Below are positions 1 to 8,362 of a stretch of 64,000 bases of DNA, piece after piece. Source of the DNA: Nostoc sp. CHAB 5834. Lineage in GTDB: Bacteria; Cyanobacteriota; Cyanobacteriia; Cyanobacteriales; Nostocaceae. The notes below the pieces were generated by a model that saw only the letters and a program-made list of their open reading frames with translations, was not told the DNA's origin and made no database searches. The position numbers were made by a program, and so were the translations under genes. The stretch is taken from contig JAIVFU010000024.1 in assembly GCA_020829485.1 (NCBI GenBank), positions 23,410 to 87,409 of the forward strand. Reading direction: 5' to 3'. Numbering within the stretch: the first letter of the stretch is position 1; each line of letters begins with the position of its first letter.

Positions 1-2
1 CC

Positions 3-293
3 GAAAGTGGCAGCGTTACCTTACGTCTTTGGGTGGAAGATGATACTGCTATTTTTCAAGTGGAAGACACCGGGATTGGTATTCCCGATGAACAATTACC
101 ATTACTTTTTGAGAAATTTCAGCAACTCGATACACCCTATCGCCGCCGCTACGAAGGTACTGGACTTGGACTTGCTTTAACGAAACAACTTGTGGAACTC
201 CATCGGGGACGAATTGAAGTAGAATCAACTGTAAGTATTGGCTCAATTTTTACTATATGGATACCAACTCAGGCAATGAGAATAGTGAGTTAG
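3..293 (+). CDS. Sensor histidine kinase, C-terminal fragment (cut by window edge)
   Basis: The frame is already open at base 3 and continues into a typical HATPase_c ATP-binding domain. It shows the G1/D box DTGIGIP, the F box LFEKFQQLD and the G2 box GTGLGLALTK, then ends about 30 residues later. This is the catalytic end of a two-component sensor kinase that binds ATP and phosphorylates a histidine lying upstream of the window. A GTG inside the frame (base 33) is probably not the real start, because the upstream codons (ESGSVTLRLW) also read as the same domain. No receiver domain follows before the stop. Sensor input and partner cannot be seen. Confidence 0.9.
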   Translation, partial: ESGSVTLRLWVEDDTAIFQVEDTGIGIPDEQLPLLFEKFQQLDTPYRRRYEGTGLGLALTKQLVELHRGRIEVESTVSIGSIFTIWIPTQAMRIVS

Positions 294-672
294 GAGTCAT
301 GCGATTTTAGATTTTAGCCCACTGTTCGTTACTTAACTCGCCTCGATTCATCAACAGACTATGCCTGCGTTCGCCTATTTTTTAGGATACAACGAGTTTG
401 AAAACCCACATACACTATACATGAAATTTTTGCAACTAACTTAAGTATGAATAAATAATCTATCTTAAGGGGGTTTTTGAAAGCAGTTACAGCAAATAAG
501 CTGTTACTTGATTGTTGAAAATAGCTTTCTATAGCAGGAGTACTTAAACTTTTATATTTAAGTACTTTTTATCTAAACTATGATTTACGCACTGCACAAA
601 TTAACCATAATGTGAATTATGGTATTTGGTCGCAGATAATATCAGCTAACCAAACTACTAAATTTTTTATTT
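294..672. other. Intergenic, no gene seen
   Basis: About 380 AT-rich bases lie between the kinase fragment and the convergent ATP-grasp gene. I see no coding frame with domain character, no tRNA and no strong terminator. A short region near 555-575 has self-complementary aagtactt-type sequence but nothing convincing. Confidence 0.5.
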
Positions 673-1500
673 TTAGGCCAGGCTAATAAGCATTTTTTCA
701 AAAACTTTCAACACAGGCTCTTCTCCATTGTCTCTAGTGAAAATAGTATAATTTGGGTGAGAGTTGATTTCAATTAACCAATATTGGTTATCTCGATCTA
801 AGACTATATCTAAACCACCATAATCAAGGTCTAATTCTTCAAAAATTGGTTTAGCAAAATTAGCAATCTCTGACAATATTTGTGGCTCGTTGATATACTT
901 TGCTTTTGCACCATTCCAGTGCAGAGGGCTGAGGTTCCCCGCAAACTCTGCATTACTTATATCTTTCTCATAAAGCAAAACTAACTCTTTATTTAAGAAA
1001 ACCGCTCTATATTCAGATTTTATGTGAATAAATTCTTGAGCGATCGCAACGTAATCAGACTTTTTATAATTTATATTAAAAATCTCTTTTAAAGCAGTTT
1101 CAATTTCATTTGTATTCTTACATAGAAAGACGTTATGTCCACCAGAGCCAGAATTCCTTTTGACAATAACAGGTGTTTCAAATTTATCTTTTATTTCTAA
1201 TATAATATCTTGAAAAGTTGGGAATTTTAAGTACATCTTATACTTAAGTTCGCAAAAAGGGGAAAGAAAACCTACTGTCCGAGGAAGTTTGACCTTTTGC
1301 TTTAAAATATGGTAGGTGTATTCCTTATCTTTTATGATCTGTGCTACTGCTTGATTGATTAACGGAGTACTATAATTACAAAAATAATGCTGTTTATTAT
1401 TCAGTTTTACTTTTAATAAGTTTTCAGCCGGATGAATAATTTCATAGCTGATATTTAAGTTTTTACAAGCTTGGAGCAATAGCAAAACGTTGTCTAACAT
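673..1500 (-). CDS. ATP-grasp domain ligase (RimK-like fold), substrate unknown
   Basis: The product is 275 residues. The centre and C-terminus carry ATP-grasp signatures: an ATP-binding lysine with a glycine-rich loop (PVIVKRNSGSGG, about 110-121), the GGLDIVLD segment (about 228-235) and the metal-binding WLIEINSHPN (about 241-250). ATP-grasp enzymes join a carboxylate to an amine or thiol through an acyl-phosphate. The N-terminal 90 residues are diverged, so the substrate cannot be read. It stands alone and points away from its neighbours' promoters. No precursor peptide or amino-acid biosynthesis gene sits beside it, so graspetide, RimK-type and glutathione-like roles are all possible. 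The ATG start is supported by length and by the lack of upstream coding sequence. Confidence 0.8.
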   Translation of the reverse strand: MLDNVLLLLQACKNLNISYEIIHPAENLLKVKLNNKQHYFCNYSTPLINQAVAQIIKDKEYTYHILKQKVKLPRTVGFLSPFCELKYKMYLKFPTFQDIILEIKDKFETPVIVKRNSGSGGHNVFLCKNTNEIETALKEIFNINYKKSDYVAIAQEFIHIKSEYRAVFLNKELVLLYEKDISNAEFAGNLSPLHWNGAKAKYINEPQILSEIANFAKPIFEELDLDYGGLDIVLDRDNQYWLIEINSHPNYTIFTRDNGEEPVLKVFEKMLISLA

Positions 1501-1563
1501 AAATACTTAAATTTAAACGTCCAAATTACGAACTTCTACTGAGCGTAGCCGAAATATTACGAA

Positions 1564-2436
1564 TTACAAATTATTCTTACTTGCTGTTTGCCGTTTAAAA
1601 ATTACTATCTCAGTACCAACAACTGGGTTACGCGCTATCAACCTATTTTGGGAGTCGATAATTTCTAAATGGGTAAAATCCAGTTCTTGAGAGCGTTGTA
1701 ATATTTCCGCAGCTAGTTTGTCCTGCTGAGATTCTTTGAGAGTGTACCAATCGTCACTAATTTTGACCGTAAGATTACTTGTGCGGAAGTTAGCTTGAAT
1801 TGACTTTATCAGACCAGAGGCAATGCGATCGCTAATTTCGGCTACCTGATTTTCAATAGCCGCAATCAAGGCTTGCTCAGGTGTCAATTCTATCGCAGGC
1901 GTTGGCGTGGGAATTGGTTCTGGTTCCGGCGTTGGCGTTGGCGGAATTTCTACTTCTGGCGGCGGCGTAATTTCCTCTGGTAGCTGTGGTTCTGGTGTAA
2001 CTGACTCAGGTGGAGTAGTTATCGTTGGTGTCGGTGTAGGAACTTCTTCAACGGGTGGAACTGTTGCGATTTCAGTAGGTTTACCAGTAAAGACACTCGC
2101 AGTTGTCCAAACAATAATTACAGCAATTGCAGTAACAATTCCAGTCAAAGCTGTATCTGATAACTTTGTTGACAAATTTGATGGTAAAAACAAGCGGATT
2201 GTCCTTAAAAGTCCACCCCACCACAACTGAAACTGCTGGAAAAAACTAGGTTTTTCCTCAGTACCAGGTGGCGGTGCTGTTTCCAGTTTCTCCACCGTTA
2301 CTTCTAAAACCCCAATCGTCCCTTGCAGAAGTTGGATAATTTTAGCCTTCCAAAATGGCTGAACTCTCTGGTAAGGTTTTTGGGGAGATTGAGTTACTTG
2401 CTTATCCGTCGGTTTTGACTGATTGTCTTGTGACAT
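1564..2436 (-). CDS. Single-pass membrane protein with Pro-rich linker, unknown function
   Basis: The product is 290 residues and I do not recognise its function. Order of parts: a polar N-terminus, a hydrophobic helix at about 97-116 (ALTGIVTAIAVIIVWTTASV), a long Pro/Thr/Glu linker at about 125-180 with PTPTP and PEPEP runs, then a compact globular C-terminus (about 183-290). The topology suggests a cytoplasmic N-terminus and an exported C-terminal domain on a rigid spacer. The same plan is common in cyanobacterial proteins of unknown function. It lies 63 bases upstream (in its transcription direction) of the ATP-grasp gene, so the two may be co-transcribed. That link is an inference only. 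Confidence 0.7.
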   Translation of the reverse strand: MSQDNQSKPTDKQVTQSPQKPYQRVQPFWKAKIIQLLQGTIGVLEVTVEKLETAPPPGTEEKPSFFQQFQLWWGGLLRTIRLFLPSNLSTKLSDTALTGIVTAIAVIIVWTTASVFTGKPTEIATVPPVEEVPTPTPTITTPPESVTPEPQLPEEITPPPEVEIPPTPTPEPEPIPTPTPAIELTPEQALIAAIENQVAEISDRIASGLIKSIQANFRTSNLTVKISDDWYTLKESQQDKLAAEILQRSQELDFTHLEIIDSQNRLIARNPVVGTEIVIFKRQTASKNNL

Positions 2437-2572
2437 GGAACTTTCACCAAAAGCAGCGAATCAAAGACAAACAAAGTACATTATTACTGGTGCTGCCTTC
2501 TTTTGCCTTAATGTATCACTTCAATTGCACATTGCTTCAGCTAAACTGACTATTTATTAAATTTGGTGAGTT

Positions 2573-3490
2573 ATGAACCTCAAACGCCGTCAATTTTTAT
2601 TTTTAAGTAGCCTCAGTGCCATTGGTACAGGATTTTTAGCCTGGATGTTAGCTGATAAAAATCATCAAACTGCTGATATTACCGATTCAACAACAGCTAT
2701 AGCCGCCACCCCAGCTAAAAAAGACTTGTTATTACGTTTTGTGTCTGTGGCTGATACAGGGACTGGCGCTAAAGGACAGTATGCTGTGGCTGGAGCGATG
2801 AACGCATATCACAAGCGAAATCCTTATGATTTAGTTGTTTTAGCTGGAGACAACATTTACAATAACGGCGAAATTGAGAAAATCAGTGCAGTTTTTGAGC
2901 GTCCTTATCAATATTTACTAAAACTTGGTGTGAAATTTCAGGCTTGTTTAGGTAATCACGATATTCGTACTGAAAATGGTGATCCACAAGTCAAGTATGC
3001 TGGCTTTAATATGAAGGGACGTTATTATACATTTAAACGTAATCAAGTACAATTTTTCGCTTTAGATACTAATAGTAATGCTGATTGGAAAAACCAGCTA
3101 ACTTGGTTAGAAAAAGAATTAAGTCTTAGTAATGCTCCTTGGAAAGTTGTATTTGGCCATCATCCGATTTATTCATCGGGTCAGTATGGGAGTAATGCAG
3201 ATTTTATTAAAACTTTCACTCCTTTATTTAAAAAACACGGCGTTCAACTTTACATCAATGGTCACGAACACAGTTATGAACGCACTCGTGCTATTAATGG
3301 TACAACTTATTTAATTTGTGGTGCGGGTGCTGGTAATCGTCCTGTAGGGCGTTCTGAGTGGACAAAATATTCTACGAGTGATTTAAGTTTTGCCTCTTAT
3401 GAGGTGTATAAAGATAGAATAGAAGTAAGTGCGATCGCTACTGATAATCGCGTTTTTGATAAAGGTATTATTCAATTGAAATCAGCATAA
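2573..3490 (+). CDS. Exported calcineurin-like metallophosphatase (purple acid phosphatase type)
   Basis: The product is 305 residues. The N-terminus (KRRQFLFLSSLSAIGTGFLAW) has twin arginines and a hydrophobic segment, so Tat-type export is likely. The metallophosphoesterase motifs appear in order: D61 in VADTG, GDN at 92-94, GNHD at 127-130, GHHP at 195-198 and GHEH at 230-233. These residues bind the di-metal centre, so it probably hydrolyses phosphate esters in the periplasm. The last 92 bases are duplicated at 5434-5525, on the far side of the following two-gene defence cassette. The next gene starts 5 bases after this stop. Confidence 0.88.
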   Translation: MNLKRRQFLFLSSLSAIGTGFLAWMLADKNHQTADITDSTTAIAATPAKKDLLLRFVSVADTGTGAKGQYAVAGAMNAYHKRNPYDLVVLAGDNIYNNGEIEKISAVFERPYQYLLKLGVKFQACLGNHDIRTENGDPQVKYAGFNMKGRYYTFKRNQVQFFALDTNSNADWKNQLTWLEKELSLSNAPWKVVFGHHPIYSSGQYGSNADFIKTFTPLFKKHGVQLYINGHEHSYERTRAINGTTYLICGAGAGNRPVGRSEWTKYSTSDLSFASYEVYKDRIEVSAIATDNRVFDKGIIQLKSA

Positions 3491-3495
3491 TTATT

Positions 3496-4755
3496 ATGAA
3501 AGTCAAGCGCTTGAAAATGCAATCATTCCGTGGAATCGGTAATTTGACGCTTGATTTCCATAAAACTGAGCCAATTGTACTTATTGGTATCAACGGCGTG
3601 GGTAAATCAAGTATTCTTGATTGCCTTGCTATTCTTTTGTCCCGTTTTACTAGCTCGATTCAACACTCAACACCTTCTGGAAGACTCTTCACCGAGGAAG
3701 ATATCACTAATAGTCAAAAAGAAACACATAATGAAATTATTGTTTCATTTAATTCTGAGGAAGCAACATGGTCTCTGACAAAGGTACGCAGAGGACGCAG
3801 CAAAGATACTAGCAGTCATCTGTCAGCCATAACAAAGGTTGCTGAAAATATCAAAAAAGATTTATATACATTTGATAAGTTAAACATTCCTGTTTTAGTT
3901 TATTATTCCACCAATCGGGCGGTGTTAGATATTCCTTTGAAGATTCGCACAAAGCATTCATTTGAACAAATAGATGTATATGAAAACGCACTTACAGGAG
4001 TAGGAAGTGAGTTTAGAATATTCTTTGAATGGTTTAAAAAGCAAGAAGATTTAGAGAATGAATTACGGCTAGAAGATAATTCTAGTTATCGGGATAGGCA
4101 ATTAGAATCAGTGAGGCAAGCCATATCTTCATTAATACCGAGTTTTTCTAATTTGCGCGTGCGTCGTTCCCCTCTAATGAGAATGACTTTGCAAAAACAA
4201 GGTGAAGAACTTATAGTCAATCAGTTATCTGATGGGGAAAAATGCTTGTTGGCAATGGTGGGAGATTTAGCAAGACGATTAGCGATCGCTAACCCTAGTT
4301 TACCAGATGCACTCCAAGGTAGTGGCGTTGTTTTAATTGATGAAATCGAACTCCACCTACACCCAAAATGGCAACGAGAAATTATTCTAGCTTTGACAAG
4401 AACATTCCCCAATTGCCAATTTATTGTCACCACCCATTCGCCTCAAGTAATTAGCCAAGTCAAGCCGGAAGGAATTTATATTCTAGAAAAAACAGACGAA
4501 GGTGTTGTTGCTAAAAGACCAGAAAGTTCCTTTGGGAGAGACAGCAATCGAATATTAGAAGACCTCATGGGTGTTCCCGCACGTCCACAAGAAATTAAAG
4601 ATCGTTTACATGAGTTATTTAGACTCATTGATGAAGGGAATCTTGATGGTGCTAGGCAATTATCTCAGGAAATTTCTGACATTATTGGACAAGATGAGCC
4701 GGAATTAGTAAAAGCAAGTGTGTCTATTCGACGCAAAGAGATTTTGAAGCGGTGA
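3496..4755 (+). CDS. ptuA: PtuA-like AAA/ABC-type ATPase of a Septu defence system
   Basis: The product is 419 residues. It has a RecF/SMC-like ATPase head split over the protein: Walker A GINGVGKSS (31-39), an ABC-type signature QLSDGEK (about 243-249), Walker B VVLIDEIELHLHP (about 278-290) and an H-loop VTTHS (311-315). There is no TOPRIM domain after the ATPase, unlike OLD nucleases. It overlaps the following HNH gene by 4 bases (GTGA), and this pairing is the hallmark of Septu type I, where PtuA assembles with the PtuB nuclease and gates it. No reverse transcriptase is nearby, which argues against a retron. It could also be a housekeeping AAA_21 protein, but the partner makes Septu the better reading. 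Confidence 0.85.
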   Translation: MKVKRLKMQSFRGIGNLTLDFHKTEPIVLIGINGVGKSSILDCLAILLSRFTSSIQHSTPSGRLFTEEDITNSQKETHNEIIVSFNSEEATWSLTKVRRGRSKDTSSHLSAITKVAENIKKDLYTFDKLNIPVLVYYSTNRAVLDIPLKIRTKHSFEQIDVYENALTGVGSEFRIFFEWFKKQEDLENELRLEDNSSYRDRQLESVRQAISSLIPSFSNLRVRRSPLMRMTLQKQGEELIVNQLSDGEKCLLAMVGDLARRLAIANPSLPDALQGSGVVLIDEIELHLHPKWQREIILALTRTFPNCQFIVTTHSPQVISQVKPEGIYILEKTDEGVVAKRPESSFGRDSNRILEDLMGVPARPQEIKDRLHELFRLIDEGNLDGARQLSQEISDIIGQDEPELVKASVSIRRKEILKR

Positions 4756-5387
4756 AATATATCAAAAAAAGTCAGGAGCCAGAAAGTTTTACCGTTTGGA
4801 AAAACCTAGCAAATGAAGATTGGCAACCAAGTTGGGACAACTTCAGCAAACCACAAAAAACCGATGTACATGATTCCTTGTTGCAAGAGCAAGGTTTTAT
4901 CTGTTGCTATTGTGGAAGACGTATTACCAAGGATATTAGCCATATTGAACATCTAAAACCTAGATATCCTTATACTGAGCTAACGCTGGAATACACAAAT
5001 ATGCTGGCTTCATGCCAAAGAGAAAGAGAGCGTAAAGAACCTCTGCACTGTGGGAGCAAGAAAGATCATTGGTACGACGAGGATTTGATGGTTTCACCCA
5101 TAAATGCGAATTGTGAGGCGTTTTTTAACTACACCGATGATGGCCAGATTTTGGCGACAGATAATTCAAAAAAGCAATTAGCTGCTGAAACAACAATTGA
5201 TAAACTCGCACTCAATATTGACAAGCTGAAAGATTTACGTGCAAAAGCTCTTGATCCAATCTTGGAAATCATTAATACAATCACAGAGGGAGAGAGACAA
5301 GACTTAATTATAGGTTTCAGTGAAACTGATTCTAAAGGATATTATGAAGAGTTTTGTGCTGCGATTATCTATTTCCTAAAAAATTAG
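4752..5387 (+). CDS. ptuB: PtuB-like HNH endonuclease of a Septu defence system
   Basis: The product is 211 residues with GTG as start, overlapping the ptuA stop in GTGA, which implies translational coupling. The HNH core is visible: CCYCGRRI (51-58), HIEHLKPR (64-71) and the asparagine of YTNMLASC (about 81-88), followed by an LHCGSKKD zinc-type element (about 98-105). This is the TIGR02646-like HNH family found in Septu and in retron-associated ATPase/HNH modules. The expected role is DNA cleavage when phage infection releases control by PtuA. Length and motif spacing look intact, so the system may be functional. Confidence 0.87.
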   Translation: MKYIKKSQEPESFTVWKNLANEDWQPSWDNFSKPQKTDVHDSLLQEQGFICCYCGRRITKDISHIEHLKPRYPYTELTLEYTNMLASCQRERERKEPLHCGSKKDHWYDEDLMVSPINANCEAFFNYTDDGQILATDNSKKQLAAETTIDKLALNIDKLKDLRAKALDPILEIINTITEGERQDLIIGFSETDSKGYYEEFCAAIIYFLKN

Positions 5388-5433
5388 TTTTAATGGCGTA
5401 GCCTGTTCTAGACATTGGATTCACTTTATACTA

Positions 5434-5525
5434 ATGAGGTGTATAAATATAGAATAGAAATAAGTGCGATCGCTACTGATAATCGCGTTTTTGATAAAGG
5501 TATTATTAAATTAAAATTAGCTTAG
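5434..5525 (+). pseudogene. Duplicated 3' end of the metallophosphatase gene
   Basis: These 92 bases align without gaps to 3399-3490, the 3' end of the phosphatase gene, with 7 mismatches by my count. They still read as its last codons in frame (NEVYKYRIEISAIATDNR and onward) and end with a stop at the same place (TAG in place of TAA). Together with the intact copy they form direct repeats around the ptuA-ptuB pair. Just after it, at 5530, a 12-codon ATG-initiated stub (MTTVEQLKHYVD) may be what is left of the old downstream neighbour. Confidence 0.85.
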
Positions 5526-5759
5526 TTACATGACTACAGTTGAGCAACTAAAACATTACGTTGATAACTAAAATAAAACACTGTCGCGTTAATTATTAGC
5601 TGGTGACAATTCATCTCCCGTTAATCTTTCCTCCGTAAGACTGTAATGCAAATCCTTTTATTCCATTAAGATAGATTCAAGTTCACAGGAGCAGCATCTT
5701 CTGAACATGGGTTTAGATTTTGGAAAAACCCTTTGTTCTTCACATCGGGTTATAAGCGT

Positions 5760-7112
5760 ATGTTTTCTGAAGTTAAAAAATGTCTCGTTTTAGCCATACC
5801 TTTAGCAGCAGCACAACTGGCTCAATCTGCAACTGGTTTTGTGGATACGGTAATGATGGGCTGGTTAGGAAGTCAGACTATTGCATCTGGAGGTTTGGGA
5901 GCTGTTATCTTTAGTTTTTGTCTGTTGATAGCTAGTGGTATTGTTTCTGCTGTCAGTCCGTTGGCTGCCCAAGCTTACGGAGCCGGAAATAGAGAAAAAG
6001 TTGGCACAATTGTTCGCCTGGGACTAGGGATATCTTTGGTACTAGGAATACCAATTACATTGCTGCTTTACAATGGAGGTGCTTTACTACTTCTACTAGG
6101 GCAGGATGCTAACACAGTAGCAGTAGCAGAGATTTATTTAAAGGCGATCGCACTGGGTTTTATTCCTGCTTTAGGCTTTGCAGTACTTAAAAGCTTTCTT
6201 TCTGCTCTATTCCAACCACAATTAGTGATCGTGACTGTGGTTTTGGGTACTCTGCTCAACATCACAGCTAACTATGTGCTGATGTTTGGCAAACTGGGAT
6301 TTCCGGCGCTGGGTTTAGCTGGTATCGGTTGGGCAAGCACACTCTCACTTTGGAGTATGTTTGTTGCTTTGACAGTTTATATATGTAATCAGCCTCGCTT
6401 TGCAGTTTATAATATTTTTCGACCTTTATCTAAAAAAGCTTTTCCCTTAGAGCATCGCCGGATCATTAGCGATATTTTTCAGGTTGGATTGCCCATTGGG
6501 GGGCTGATTGCAGTCGAAGCGGGACTGTTCACCGTTGTTACTTTCATAATAGGACAATTAGGAACAAACGCTCTTGCTGCCCATCAAATTGCTTTACAAA
6601 CAATTTCGATATCATTCCAGCTTCCTCTAGGCATTTCTCTAGCGACAACAGTACGTGTTGGGCAGTTAGTTGGACAGAATAACCTGCTTGCTACTCGTCT
6701 AGCTGGATATGTAGGCATTGCCATTGCAGGTCTATCTATGGGTGTGGTAGGTATTACATTTTGGTTAGTGCCAAAGTCGATTATTTCTCTTTATATTGAC
6801 ATTAGCGATCCAAACAATGCAGATGTGGTTGCCCTGGCCGTGAAATTGCTGGGAGTGGCAGCGATTTTTCAAATAGTTGACGGTGTGCAAGTTACTGCCG
6901 GGGGAGCATTACGTGGACTAAAGGACACTCGAATTCCGATGTTGATTGGTATTTTTGCTTATTGGTGTGTTGGTTTATTGACTGGTTATACTTTCGGAAT
7001 TTCGTCGGGGTATGGAGCGATTGGTCTTTGGTGGGGACTGGCTATTGGTTTAGCGATCGCTGCAATAATCATGACTTGGCGGTTTAGCAACAAAACAACT
7101 AACCACGGGTAA
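5760..7112 (+). CDS. MATE family multidrug/Na+ exporter
   Basis: The product is about 450 residues from the ATG at 5760. An in-frame TTG at 5733 would add nine residues that are not typical of the family. The protein is almost entirely hydrophobic with about 12 membrane segments in two similar halves. The MATE N-terminus is clear (LAIPLAAAQLAQSATGFVDTVMMGWLG), and the second half repeats the pattern (VGLPIGGLIAVEAGLFTVVTFIIGQLG). MATE carriers expel cationic drugs or dyes in exchange for Na+ or H+ across the plasma membrane. The substrate cannot be read from sequence. It is monocistronic or loosely linked to the toxin-antitoxin pair 31 bases downstream. Confidence 0.9.
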   Translation: MFSEVKKCLVLAIPLAAAQLAQSATGFVDTVMMGWLGSQTIASGGLGAVIFSFCLLIASGIVSAVSPLAAQAYGAGNREKVGTIVRLGLGISLVLGIPITLLLYNGGALLLLLGQDANTVAVAEIYLKAIALGFIPALGFAVLKSFLSALFQPQLVIVTVVLGTLLNITANYVLMFGKLGFPALGLAGIGWASTLSLWSMFVALTVYICNQPRFAVYNIFRPLSKKAFPLEHRRIISDIFQVGLPIGGLIAVEAGLFTVVTFIIGQLGTNALAAHQIALQTISISFQLPLGISLATTVRVGQLVGQNNLLATRLAGYVGIAIAGLSMGVVGITFWLVPKSIISLYIDISDPNNADVVALAVKLLGVAAIFQIVDGVQVTAGGALRGLKDTRIPMLIGIFAYWCVGLLTGYTFGISSGYGAIGLWWGLAIGLAIAAIIMTWRFSNKTTNHG

Positions 7113-7143
7113 ACAAAGTTTTAATTAATTAGGGGTAAAAATT

Positions 7144-7410
7144 ATGAACATCCAACTTCAAGTGAAATACGAGCAATTTATACAAACCCGAATTGCTACA
7201 GGTAGATATGAAAATGCTGAAGATGTGATTGTTAAAGCACTGAAACTGCTGGAAGAATGGGAGAATGGTTATCAGGAATGGGAAGAATCAACCCAGAAAA
7301 AACTAGCTGCTGGGCTTGCTTCTATCGAACGTGGAGATGTAGTAGATGGTGAAGTGGTGATGGCGCGACTAGAGGAGAAATTACGTCAAGCGCGTGACAC
7401 TCAAGGATAA
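7144..7410 (+). CDS. parD: ParD-like antitoxin (ribbon-helix-helix type)
   Basis: The product is 88 residues. The N-terminus (MNIQLQVKYEQFIQTRIATGRYENAEDVIVKAL) fits a ribbon-helix-helix DNA-binding domain: a beta strand, then a helix with the GRYENAEDVI turn common in ParD/CC2985 antitoxins. The C-terminal half is charged and helical, and it would wrap the toxin. Its stop shares one base with the start of the next gene (TAATG), the usual tight coupling of type II toxin-antitoxin pairs. The dimer should bind the operon promoter and repress it together with the toxin. Confidence 0.85.
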   Translation: MNIQLQVKYEQFIQTRIATGRYENAEDVIVKALKLLEEWENGYQEWEESTQKKLAAGLASIERGDVVDGEVVMARLEEKLRQARDTQG

Positions 7411-7712
7411 TGGAATACTCTATTGCCAAGGAAGCAAGTCAAGATTTAGATGAAATTTTGGATTATTTTTTAGTTCGCAATATCAACGCTGGGTCAAGAT
7501 TTATTCGAGAATTTAATAAGAAATGCCAAAACATAGCTCAATTCCCGAATATAGGACGAAGTTACCCCAAGTTTGACCCCAGGCTTAGAGGAATACCCTT
7601 AGATAGCTACATTATTTTTTATCGAGTTTTTGAAGATAGTATTGTGATTGTGCGGGTAGTTAGCGGTTATCGGAATTTAAACTCTACATTTGCAGATGAG
7701 AACGATGAGTAG
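7410..7712 (+). CDS. parE: ParE-like toxin
   Basis: The product is 100 residues of the RelE/ParE fold, with SQDLDEILDYFLVRNINAG, a helical hairpin, then FPNIGRSYPKFDPRLRGIPLDSYIIFYRV and a C-terminal strand IVIVRVVSGYRNL. ParE proteins poison DNA gyrase, while RelE relatives cut mRNA on the ribosome. The ParD-type partner favours ParE. The stop codon at 7710-7712 abuts a 10-bp target duplication of a MITE-like element, so the element landed just behind the operon without breaking the toxin. Confidence 0.85.
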   Translation: MEYSIAKEASQDLDEILDYFLVRNINAGSRFIREFNKKCQNIAQFPNIGRSYPKFDPRLRGIPLDSYIIFYRVFEDSIVIVRVVSGYRNLNSTFADENDE

Positions 7713-7721
7713 ATTTTAGAG

Positions 7722-7872
7722 CAATACGCTTGGGTTAAGGATTTTTGGTACTGATTTTAGACCTGTAGAGACGCGTTAGCGTAGCGCGGCGTTCGCTTTT
7801 AGCGTCTCCAAGAGTTGCCCAGTACAATTTCGCGTCTCTACCAAGGTTTTTGAGCTTAACCCAAGGGTATTG
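7722..7872. mobile_element. MITE-like element, 151 bp, 18-bp terminal inverted repeats
   Basis: The element starts with caatacgcttgggttaag and ends with its reverse complement, with one mismatch (cttaacccaagggtattg). It is flanked by a perfect 10-bp direct repeat gattttagag at 7712-7721 and 7873-7882, read as a target-site duplication. The interior holds two arms of a second palindrome (gagacgcg / cgcgtctc). A truncated near-identical copy lies at 13656-13795. No transposase is encoded, so it would need one supplied from elsewhere in the genome. Confidence 0.85.
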
Positions 7873-7940
7873 GATTTTAGAGTTAGATTTTTAGACAACT
7901 CTAAACGTTAACATTAGCTTAATTATCACCACAAAATTTT

Positions 7941-8234
7941 ATGATTCTTGAGGCAGTTATGCTTCATGTTAAACCTGGTCTAGAATCAGATTTTGAAACT
8001 GCTTTAAAAAAAGCTTCTAAAATTATTTCCTCAATGGACGGATATTTATCCCATGAATTGCATAAATGTATAGAAGTTCAAGCTAAATACTTATTACTTG
8101 TCAGATGGGAAACTTTAGAATCTCATACTGTAGGATTTAGAAGTTCTGCTGAATATCAAGAGTGGAAAGAACTTCTGCATCATTTTTATGAGCCATTTCC
8201 TACTGTTGAACACTTTGAAGAAATTGAAATATAA
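7941..8234 (+). CDS. Antibiotic biosynthesis monooxygenase (ABM) fold protein
   Basis: The product is 97 residues, the usual length of a single ABM (dimeric alpha/beta barrel) domain. The pattern fits: strand MILEAVMLHVKPG, helix DFETALKKASKIISSMDGYLSHELHK, strand KYLLLVRWETLESHTVGFRSSAEYQEWKELLHHFY. Family members include small quinol monooxygenases and heme-degrading enzymes. No heme-ligand asparagine or histidine pattern can be assigned here. It lies alone between a MITE and the helicase gene. Function beyond the fold is open. Confidence 0.75.
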   Translation: MILEAVMLHVKPGLESDFETALKKASKIISSMDGYLSHELHKCIEVQAKYLLLVRWETLESHTVGFRSSAEYQEWKELLHHFYEPFPTVEHFEEIEI

Positions 8235-8362
8235 AAAACAAGAACTCCGACTTACTTAATATAAGCACTTTTGATGTCGTTGACTGTTGACTGTTGACGG
8301 GTTTTCAGTCATCAGTCATCAGTCATCAGGTAAATGTACAATATTATTTGCGTAACAGCTTA

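Noticed and set aside
1907..2230. Plus-strand Gly/Ser/Val-rich frame
   Set aside because: It is the antisense of the Pro/Thr/Glu linker of the minus-strand membrane protein. It has no domain and no ribosome site.
3496..5387. Retron or retron-like RT-based system at the ATPase/HNH pair
   Set aside because: The HNH family also occurs in retrons, but no reverse transcriptase or msr/msd-like repeat is present on either side.
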